Part shown: positions 28,401 through 40,400 of the stretch, one piece after another
How positions within the stretch are numbered: position 1 is the stretch's first letter
Layout of the letters: each line of letters starts with the position of its first letter
Assembly (NCBI GenBank): GCA_026874595.1
Contig: CM049312.1
Coordinates: 53,075,429-53,139,428, forward strand
DNA: 64,000 nt
DNA from: Sipunculus nudus
Lineage: Eukaryota > Annelida > Sipuncula > Golfingiida > Sipunculidae
Direction: 5' to 3'
Position numbers and translations under genes: made by a program
The notes under the pieces: model-generated
Database searches by the model: none
What the model was told of the DNA's origin: nothing
The model's input: only the letters and a program-made list of their open reading frames with translations

Positions 28401-31400
28401 CTGACATCGTAAAGAGTCACACAATGGCAGACGATCGTTTTAAAATCAAGTTTGAGTGCCGCCATGTGCTGAAACGCCCTGGTATTCTGCCAAGAATATT
28501 TTGAACGGCTGTACGCTGTGGGTGGTAAACAGAACAGCCACCTATTTCGTCCCATCGTGCCTTGCGCGATCAGTGCCTTGACAAAATGGCTCCCCACACG
28601 GAAACTTTCTTCAGGAGAAAACTTGCTTACCCGGACTGGCCACTTTAATTTTACCTTAAAATCACTCGTTTTCGAGCGTCATGTTTCCTATACGTGTGTA
28701 TCTCGACAAGGTAACTTCAGTTACTTTGATATTTAGTTAAGTAGACCAGCGATGTTTTCAAACGCACCAGCAAATTGTGACATGGAGCGATGTCAACGTA
28801 CGATGTGACGATGATAATACCGAAGTAACCGGTATGAAAATGATTTGAATCTTCCGGGTAATTCCAGAAAATGGAATTTTCATCAAAAATTAAGATTTCA
28901 AAATATTACTTTTAGAATTAAAATATACAGTGACTTGAAATGGATCAGCAGAATATTTTTTTTCCAAAATATAATGACAAATCGGTAGTAAACAAGAATA
29001 CGGCACGGAATATAAAATCTGTGTAAACAGGCAGAGGTTCATCGGCCCTTACGTCTTCCCAAACTTCATGCTTGAGTGACCCTGCAAAAAAAGTGTTATG
29101 ATGTGTTTAAATAATATGCCCAAGGAATTTTAATGTGGACAGGAATGGCCGAGTCGCAACCTACGCCTGTTCATTTCTAGATGATAGCTTGATTGTGTCT
29201 TTTGTCAAATCATTCCGTAGCAAAAGTTGGTGCGGTTTTAAAGGGGGGTTCTTAGTATTTGAGCCTCTCGCAGTGTCTCACCTGGAATTTCGGCGAAGTC
29301 TGGGTGCGGTTTTAATCGGAAGTGCGGTTTTAAGTGGAGATTTTACGGTAACTACAAAACCGTATATTAAGTTTGTTTAGGGAAACTGTCTTGACAAGAG
29401 TATCTTACTCCTGTTAATTAATTCGAGTCGTAATCACCTGCTCAACCAACAAGGGACCCCTGTAGGTTGCCCACTTGTTTCACTGTCAAAGGCAGGGATG
29501 TGCCCAGAATAAGTTGAGTGCTGTTAATGTTGCTAATTAATTCCATATAGGTGGAAGAAGGAACCGTATTCAGTTTCTCACAGTTAAAATCTAAAGCAAA
29601 ACAATATTCCACTGTTTTACTGCAATTTGATGCCAAAATGAACTGTGATCTTTCAAATATATTGAAAATTCACGGCATCACTAGCCAATCATACATCGTT
29701 TGGCGCGTCATGATTTCAATGTGAAAGAGTACCTTCTACTCTATTCATTTTAAGCGGCACTTGATGTCATCTAACTTGGCACACATACACGTAATTTTTA
29801 AATATTACTGCCCAGTTGGACTCTTTCCAGTAATGTACCAGGGGACAGAAAAAAACTGCCAGGCGCGTCCGCCGGCGTTAGCACGCACCTGCAAAGGGTC
29901 ATGGTTTTTGCATCTAAGCCAACCGATATTATTTTAAATGGGCCCTGTCATTCTCCCTGAATCATTTAACGTATATGCACCAGGCTCGATGGACATCACT
30001 ATGTAGCTGAAGATAAATCTCAACTGTCGCAAACTATCGGCAGCTTCTGAAATTAATGATCGTGGTCTGGTATATATGCATTCAAAACTGCGTGGTTTCA
30101 ATTTCGCAGTCAGAGAGCGACCGCGAATATCGCGAATTTGAAACCACCACAGATAAGAAGACAACCACAGTATATGCCGGCCACGCTGGCTGCAGCGGTC
30201 TGACTTTTTCAGGATTTTGTGGGCCAAAAAAAATTCTCTGCGGAGCACATGTTATGGACACATGGAAACACAGCATTAGTCATGCAAAATGAAATATTTA
30301 TAGGTAGCACTTTTTCATTGTCTGATTAGCAGGGATGGTTGTTATAGCAGGGTGGTGGTCAGGCAAGGTTTCACTCTGTCTGGAGTCCATCACATTGGGA
30401 TGTCATCTTTATGTCAGCGCAAACTCTCTAGAATTTGTGTTATGTTCCCTCTTGTTCATTTCTTAATAAAGAGGACTAAGAGATAAAAGCCAAATTTTAT
30501 TGATTCAGTTTCAAGTCCAGTGCACTTACCAGTATTGATATTAGGTGTATAGATGTTAATCTTTAATAGCCTTCCAGCTTCTAGATCACTGGTACACTTT
30601 ATGACATAGCGTCACCTGACGTTTAAGTCATCAGATATTTTTTTTTTTTACTTCTATTAAACAGAAAATATTGTCTGTTTTGATATTTCTACTAACTTAA
30701 TGAATTTCATTGATGTCAGCCTGTATTCTACAGTGAATTTGTATTCAGTTTTTGTGTTTTATCAAAATTAAAGATTTCATGAAACTCATGAAAAGGTATC
30801 TCATATGAGTTTGATTCTGGGCAAAAGCTGTGCATATTTAATGAGGTCAGAAGTGACCAGGTTTCTTTATGTTGTCACTCTGGTATCTTAACAAGATTTG
30901 ATGAATTTAAAGAAAACTCACCATGAATGTTTACCAATAAATATCTCACTTAAGATCACGTCTTTGCAAATTCTGTGCATATTTAATCAGGTCAGAGGTC
31001 ACAAGATTATGCACTCTACCTGTACTCTTGTAATATTTGCTTGAAACATTTTTTAAACAGTGCAATAATTAATTTTCAATATGCCATGTTTTAACTTTTA
31101 TGTGATAAGAAATTCCATTAAAGTACAAATCTTCACAGTTTGGACAAAGGCAGTTGACAATAAATTTTGGGAGGGGGGTAAGGTCAAAATGAGTCCAGTA
31201 GATTTCAGGAAGCCCAGTGTGAGTACATGTAAGTCACCTGATGAGCACAATAGGGTCACACATCTTTATCATTACCTGAAGGTAAGCTTGAATATCACTT
31301 TGAATTTACAGAATATATGGTCACTGTTTTGCCCAGTGCACTCAGTAATGAGGTTATCTCAAACCTCTACTTGTGATAACAACCCCTGATTCACAGAGAG

Positions 31401-34400
31401 AGGACTAATATTGGGATGATGGCCATGGAGGCTATCCAGGGCAGTATGAGAAAAAGTTGTAAAACTTTTCACTGATATACCAGAACTAATACTTTTTGTA
31501 TACCCTTCTTTGGATGGTATCATTCATTTTCGATTTGCAATATGCTTGAATGGAATGGATGTTTTCCTGTATAAAAATAATACATATTTTTATTAGAAAG
31601 GAAATCAGTCTCCATAAATAAGGCCAACAATAATATTCAAACATTAAATTCAGCAGACTGACTTGATACATTTAAGCATGTCCCATTCAAACGTACTTCA
31701 GTAATGGGACTGCAGTCTGCTCAGTCCTACAGTAAATAAGACTTTCTTATTCTTTTCAATTATTTTTCTTTTACAAATTACTGCATTTTATACAACATTT
31801 TTAGCTCAGAAAATAACTCTAATGACACTAGGTTACAGAAATCTTAATTGAAAAATCGATGGTCTCCCTGACCAAAGTGGACTGCAGGTGTTTCTTTGCT
31901 TCTAGGAATTGTAATATTTGTGAAACAATAAAGTATGGTGTATATGAAGATGTATTGTCTGGATAAAAACAGTACATTTGTCAAAGCATCCATAGGAAAC
32001 CCTTTTGAGCGAACCTGTGAGCTTATGCGATAGTGCGGCGTCGTACGTCGTGTGTCGTGCATCGTACATTGTGCATCGTCTGTACGTTAACCATAGCTAT
32101 CTCAAAAATGACTGGAGCTAGCATCACCAAATTTTTTACAAATAATCAGTCATCTGAAAAACTGTATCGGATTTTATTTATTTTTTTCAAATTGCATTTT
32201 CTTAGATTTTATAGGGAAAAAGCTTTAAAAATCTTCTCTGAAACTGTCCAGCAAAATTTTCCAATATTTCACAGAAATGATCCCTGGAACAATTTCTCTC
32301 AAGTTTGTTCAAATGGTTCCAGTTAGGAGATTTTTGGCCGAGTTACAGAAGGTTGAACTTAGCCATATGTCCAAAAAAGCACACTAAAATTAAAATCTCA
32401 GAAACGGCTAGAGCTATAATCACCAAATTTTATACCAATATTTGTCACATATGTCATATCTGATTTTGAGGTATTGGTGGCGCCACCTACATTGATGTGT
32501 TTTTTACAAACGAAAATGTAATTTTAAACTTTTCTAGCTTATACACTGATTTATAATGAAACTGTTAAGCTGATTGGTTTAAACTTTACAAGAATTATTC
32601 TATGGTAGGGTTCTGCCAGTTTTATAAGAATAGATTGGGTAAATACAGTTTTAAAAAAACATTGTAGCCAATTGAGAAAGGCTTTCTGTATTTGAAAACA
32701 GATTTGACAACATGCTGAGTTTCAGCACCCAGTACAAACGGGTGGGGTCCAGACATCACCATGGCAACTGACCTGGCTCGGGGGGGGGGGGGGGGGGGGT
32801 GTCTAGACAATGTGTCTTGATGTCTAGACTCAGTGTCTAGACGTCTAGACACAATGTTTAGATGCAGAATTCACAAATTATTGGAACTATATCTTTCAAC
32901 TGTTTGAAAAAACTTGGGTTTGCATTTTAAGTGAACCGGGTTTATCATCAGGTCACATGTGATTGCTGCGCCCTCACTTTTGGTTGACCTCTGACTTTTC
33001 CTCGCTGCCCAGGGTCCATTGGTGCGTCTGTTTCCACACATAAACCCGCATATCTTGGGAACCGTTTGATTGATCAGGCTAGAAATTTTGCACAAATGTA
33101 GCCCTTTGATAGCTTTATAACATACACTAAAAATGGTGGCGCAATCTGCAACCATTTTTGCACAGCGTCCATCTGTTCATCTGCCTTGGGATAATATCAC
33201 TCATATCTCAGCAGTGGTTTGACTTATCCACCTGAAATTTTGCAGGTTTATACATCCTGGACAGCTTTCTTGATTTTATGACAGGTGGCACCACCTACAT
33301 TCACGTTTACTCTGCAGTCATCCAAGCTTATATCTCTGGAACCATTTGACCGATTGGGCCAAAATTTTGCATGTGTGTAGATCTCACATAGCTCTTCATC
33401 ATAGGCAAAACTGGTGGTGCCACCTTCAACCACTTATGCACAGCATCCATCTGTTCATCTGCCTTGGGATAAAATCATTCATATCTCAGCAGTGGTTTGA
33501 CTTATCCACCTGAAATTTAGCAAATTTATACATCCTGGACAGCTTTCTCAATTAATGACAGGTGGCGCCACCTACATTCACGTTTACTCTGCAGACATCC
33601 AAGCTCATATCTCGTGAACTGTTTGACTGATTGGGCCAAAATTTTGCATGTGTATAGATCTCACATAGCTCTTCATCATAGGCAAAACTGGTGGCGCCAC
33701 CTGCAACCACTTATGCACAGCGTCCATCTGTTCATCTGCCTTGGGATAAAATCACTCATATCTCAGCAGTGGTTTGACATATCCACCTGAAATTTTGCAG
33801 GTTTATACATCCTGGAAAGCTTTCTCGATTTTAAGACAGGTGGCACCACCTTCATTCAGGTTTACTCTGCAGACAACCAAGCTCATATCTTGGAAACTGT
33901 TTGACTGATTTGGCCAAGATTTTGCTTGTTTATAGATCTCACATAACTCTTCATCATAGGCAAACTGGTGGGGCCACCTGCAACCACTTATGCACAGCGT
34001 CCATCAGTTTATCTGCCTTGGGATAAAATCACTCATATCTCAGCAGTGGTTTGACTTATCCACAGGAAATTTTGCAGGTTTATACATCCTGGAAAGGCTT
34101 TCTTGATTTTATGACAGGTGGCGCCACCTACATTCCTGTTTACTCTGCAGACATCCAAGCTCTTATCTCGTGAACTGTTTGACCGATGGGGCCAAAATTT
34201 TGCTTGTGTATAGATCTCACATAGCTCTTCATCATAAGCAAAACTGGTGGCGCCACCTGCAACCACTTATGAACACCGTCCATCTGTTCATCTGCCTTGG
34301 GATAAAATTACTCATATCTCAGCAGTGGTTTGACTTATCCACCTGAAATTTTGCAGGTTTATACATCCTGGACAATTTTCTCGATTTTATGACAGGTATG

Positions 34401-37400
34401 TGGCACCACCTACATTCATGTTTACGCTGCAGACATCCATGCTAATATGCAACACACCTTACTCTATTCCCCTTGCCACTTAATCCATGCCTCACTTCAC
34501 CTGTCCCACTCTGATTTCTGCGGATACACGTAGTCGCTTGTCGACTACCCATATTCCAGTTTTAAAATGTCCTAGTCTGAAACTTGCAGATCCGAAATGT
34601 CCATTTTGCTAAGGTAGGTATGCAGGACTTAAAAGGATCAATATTAAATTTAAAAAATAAACCCCCATTCATACTCCCAAACTTTGCACAGGTTCCCATT
34701 AGGCCTGTAGGCCTTGTTTAAGGTGTATGGTGTTTTCAGTATATGCTGTGATTGGTACTGTCATATATTGTTAACCATGAGGACCTTACTGTTGTCATAA
34801 AAAAAAACAACTTTTTTTTATATACATGTAATATATTTGACATTAGATATTTTGTATGCATCTGTTACTATGGTAGGTATTCATTTTGCAAACAAAGCTA
34901 ATTACCTGAGGTAATTAAGATCTCTAGGTTTTAACATTCAGTTCAGCCACTCTACATTGACAACAGTCATTATACCTCCCTCTCGTTGGTTTGTCTATTA
35001 CAAGGGAACAAACCATTTAATTGTGAGGTTACTCTGGCTCACCAAATTATGTTTATAATTTAAAGGGTTCTTTCATTGTGAGATAGGTCAATTTCTTTAT
35101 CCTGAGGGCCATTGGCATTTACTGGTGTGAGGGGATGTCTTTGTTTTAGTGCTTACCTCGCTGTAATGCAACCATAGAGTTGGTTAACCATAGGTCTGTT
35201 AGGCCAGACTTTTTTAATTCTTTGGTTTACGAACATGTTTGACAAAAGTGATAGGTAGGAGGTAGGAAAAAAAAAAAAAAAAAAATTGGAACAAACCTGG
35301 ATACTGGTGTTCGTGAATCCTGTATTGTACAGTTGGGTTATAAAATTCATTTTTAAAAAGGCACTTTATAAACCTATATAAAATATATAAAATAATATAT
35401 AAAAATCAAAATATTATCATCATCCTCTTGAGTTTTCCACATGAATCATGCATGTGCCATGTTATTTCAAGCCATTCAAATGTCATCGAAGGTAAAATAA
35501 TGACAAATAAAAGATTAAACAGTATAACTTATATATGATTTCATACACACCTGAAATAAAACTTTAGTCACTGTCCCTGCCAAGTGAACTGCCTATTTTA
35601 TAAAGTTTTACAAATTAAAGACCAGTCAAATAATTATACAAATACAAAATAATATATTTTTGTCAGATATGCAAGGAGAAAACTAAATATTCACTGCTAG
35701 CATGATAGACTGAAGTTTTATTTTTCAGTCGTAAATGACAATATCAATGAGCAACTTGCAGCTATTCGCCTATTGTTTATCAAATGTCAACAACATGGAA
35801 CTCGAGTTGTTTGATTCATAACCATGACCTTTCCTTTTTGGTGTTGCGCATGTTTGATAGTCCTTTGATTAATACAACAACTGCTAATAAAGTGAGGTTT
35901 CCATTGGAGATCACATTGAATGATTATACAACAACTGCTAATAAAGTGAGGTTTCCATTGAAGATCACATTGAATAATTCAACTATTTTAAAAGTTTAAA
36001 AAAGTATTAATAATCTTTTAATATTTATTAATAAAGATCTGCATTTCTTACCACGGCCATGACAGTACGTACCGTACTCGGTTTAATATGCCGTCACTTG
36101 GCCACTGTCAGTCAGGTACTGCTTTTCGGCATCCATCAGATTAAAGCTTCCAGCTTGGAACAATTAAATGAATCCTTTCAAAGTTTCTGAATTTTAAATG
36201 GCTTTGATTTTAGCTTGCTTTTGTTTTGACTATAAAAAATACCCGCAAAGCCTGCGCTTCAACCCACGCCACTAAGACTACAGGTAGTTGGAAATCCTGC
36301 AGAAACCCTGAGAATTCCTGGAGTTTTCAAAGAATACATGACGACCTCCTGCAGTACATATAATTTCATCTGTTCAGTAATTTTCTTTTAAGCGTTAAGT
36401 TTAAAGTTTTGACAAGTTATAATATTTTTTAAGAGTAAACTTGTGAAACTTAGCCAATTTGCAGTAGGAAATACCGTCTGACTTTGAATGTAATAATTAG
36501 TCTTAAGAAGTAAATTTGTTTTATATCCAGCAAGTTATAAACAGTGGCAAGCTTGTAAAGCCGCTATGCAACCAAAATAATTTTCTTTTCTCATTCACAT
36601 CTATCTAAAACAAATATGTTTAACGAGGTAAATATGACATAAACGCTGCTTTGAAAATGCAACTGTAGTGCAGAAAACGAACTTTGAAAACTCTCCAAGA
36701 ATTCTCATTTTCCCTGCTGAATCTTTTGACTACTTGATGGCCAATCAATTGCATTTATGGCCCAAGGATACCCTGCTGTGATTGGCTTAAACCCGCCATC
36801 TGTCATTACGAAAGTGACCTTATTAGCCAATCATAAGAGTTCTAATGTTTGAGGTGATCTAATACACACGGTCAATAAACATATCATTTGTTAACAACCG
36901 TGTTGGATACGGCTATGCAATATAAAAGGAAAAAAAAGCCAAATGCCAATTTTATTTTTTTTTCTGAAATGAGGAAATCGGAGGTCCGCGGGTTCGTAAA
37001 CCGAAAAAATTAAAAAAGTCTGGCCTTATGTGTAGAACACAGGAATATATTATGAGGATTCTGGTGGAGGTATACATGTAGGCTCAGACTGCATATCTAA
37101 TTTTAGCCATTGCTGTATATAATTATGTAGATTGTGGGTTATTTATTATCCAGGAATATGATATAACATGAAGGATCAGCTGAAGTTGTGTATCTAATCA
37201 ACAATCATTATACCTTCAAAGAATGACAATACTGTGTACTGTGAATTATTGGACACATTAAATGGCATTCATTACAAGCCCCCCCCCCCCCCCCCCGCCC
37301 TAAATATGCATGCATAATTCAGACACAGTTAATCAGTACCCTAGATAAATTTACTTATTAGTAAGATGCACAGTCCATAAATTTCTCATCATTTTAATGG

Positions 37401-40400
37401 ATGGCTTTATGTACTATTTATAACTTGTGTTTGTTACTGCTTTACTAGTTGCAGACATCAATCTTTTTAATTGAATTATTTATAGTTTTGGGACCGGAGT
37501 TAGTTTTAAGGCATGTTATTTAAGAATGTTAAAATTTCATCCATATAATAAGTGAGATAAAAGGGATTCTATTAATGAAACTAGTTTAGTGACAGGACAG
37601 ACACTCAGTCAAGCGATATGTATATACAAGTGATCGAGTCTGCTCTTGACTGACTGGTCCAAATACATCTCAGCTTAAGTGTACCTGGATGACCTTTTCC
37701 CCTCAAGTAATGAATATTGATAAGCCATCCAGATTGCATAATGTTATGATTCCTATGTCCTTGACCAATGTTTAGACACAAAGTCCACATGCAGCGTTGT
37801 CTGTACTGATATGACATGAATGGTTGAGTTCATTTGTATGCCAGCTGACATAGGTGAGCGTAGATGCATGTTAATTGCTGTTTACTGATGATACCTGGAT
37901 TTCTTTTATATTAAGTATATCATAATCTTGTGATTGTGTGTATTGCTGTATACGTGTAAGTCCCCCTAAAGATACATGAAATATCATTAAGAATTTGTAG
38001 GGCCAATGTGCTCCAAATATACCCAGTTCTCAGTTACAGAAGAGCATAGGGAGTTTTTAAATGGTGGGTCACAGTGAAACATTTGTTAAGTATTCCAGAA
38101 AAGTCTTTTTACAAATTTCTGGAAAGTTGTATGTACAGGCAACTCAGATTGTATGTTTCATGGATAAATTTGGAATAGTGTTATGAGTATCAACAATGGT
38201 TATCATGCAGTAATAAATAGTACATAAAAAAGAAAGTAAAAAAAAAAAAAATGGAGAAATTTTGGTCCTTGCATTCATGAGACTTGTTGCTTGTATGTTC
38301 CAGGACAAGCAAGTTCAAGTACAGCAGAGCAGGCAGGGTTAATGACCAAAGGAGTGGCTAACATCGGCTGGGAAATCGCTTCTAAAAGTCTGCTACCACC
38401 AACAAAAACAGGGGCTCCACAAGTCGGTAACAGCAAGAGACACTTCAGCACTTCAACTGGACAGACCAGTATGGCTGACAGAAATATACCAGGTCTGTTA
38501 TTATTGTTATTTTTTGTCAGTTGTAGGGTTGTATTGTTAATGTCTAGTCATAATATTTATACACACACGTGTGTGTAATATATTTCAATATTACAAATAA
38601 AAGAAATATGTACAGTAAACCCTTCCATGTTGACAGCCATCTTACAATAGCATTACTGTGAATGGACACATGTCGGAGCCAACGGTGGTGCCTTGGTGAG
38701 TCAGTTTGTCTTTAGGCAGTGTCTGATGTGACTGTGTGGTCCCACTTTGACATGCAGCATGTGAATTTTTATGATATAATTATCTGGAAAAAAGGAATCC
38801 ATGACATCATCAGTTCACTCATTGTCAAATTGTACATGAACTTAATCCAGCAGATGCCATAATGTAATTGTTGAAAACCTAATACTCTGTCTGACACAGA
38901 TGCAAAAAACTCTATCCACATACAAGATCTTGGCTGCTCAAGATCCCAAAAACATGCTAACTCATGGAGAAACATGCTGGACATTGTTTTTGAGGGCCCT
39001 AAAAATAGACTAGCAGTGTTAGGTGGGTCTAGATTCTAATCTATGCCAAATCATTGTTTGATTGCAATGAATGCATGCTCCAAACATGTGTTTATTGAAC
39101 AGGAGATCTCTCCAAATCTAGCATGGTCCAGCACTGCAAGCTACTACTATACCTATAGACAGGGGAAGAACTTGTTTAGATTAGGCCAAAAAAAAAATAA
39201 GGTATGGTTCTCAGGCTTTTTTTTTCAGAAAACAGTTCGGGCGGGCGGTATCATATTTTTGACCTTTTTTTGAGTGTTCCGATAAAAATGTCATATGATC
39301 AGGGAAAAGCATGAAAATATCAAATTTTTTTTGCTAAACAGGTAAAAACACTACATAAAATGTATTATTTATCTTCTTGAAAGATAAAAATGAAAATAAA
39401 AATTGTTGATGCGGGGGGTTAAAATTGACGCTGGCGGTGCCTGAGAACCATACCTTTTATTTATTTTGGCCTTACATTAGAATTGTGCTAAAAAGCAAGG
39501 GGAGTCACACTGGTTGCTTGACCTGACACAGTGTAAATACAGAATTTATTGATGTGCGCTCTAGAATTGGTCAGGTTGAGCCAGCTCTTAATTATTTATT
39601 AGTGTTCATGTGGCGAATGTCCTTTTGTAACCTGATGGTTTCCTTTGAATTGTTGTCTCGGGGGTAACCTTGTGGTGTGTCACACATATCTTATTAGTCT
39701 TCTGTGATGTCTCCCATTAAGGGAAACCCCATGATACTTAGATAAATTATATACTGTGTTACAGGAGCACTGCCGCTGTCAGTAGCTGGACTGGCCCCCA
39801 GGGCCCAGGATCTGTACAAGAGGGTAGTACAGTTCATCAAACAATATGTTGAACCTTTTGAGACAGAGATGTTGGAGCATTCAGAGGACCCTACAAAGAA
39901 ATGGAAAATACATCCCAGAACTGAAGAACTCAAGGTAAAATCAGTCTTAATCTTACCCATGTTAAGTTATCATCCATGTTTAGTTCACATTGGACAAATC
40001 TCCTGCTATTACAATAAAAAGACAAGTCATAATATGAACTTTTACTTGCCTCTGTTAGACTATTCACATACAATTTTACTAAACCTTTCCTTTGTTCTTT
40101 GGAGTTATTGTTTTGATGATGTGTTAGCTGTGTATGTGCACAGGCAGTAGATGTATGAATTGCAGGAACAAAATTCAAGTAGAATTTGTATTGCATAAAA
40201 CATATTCAACTCGTGCAGCTTAATGGGTACCACATATTTCTCTCACTGATACAACAACAGGCAATCCTAAAAAAGACATACAAAACCTTCATGGAATTAA
40301 ATCACATTTATTTAATGGTCTTTTTACTAACTGGTCTTTTAATTGACATGTCCTGAAGTTTTTTTTGTAACTGAACATTATAATTTTTCTGTATAACTAA

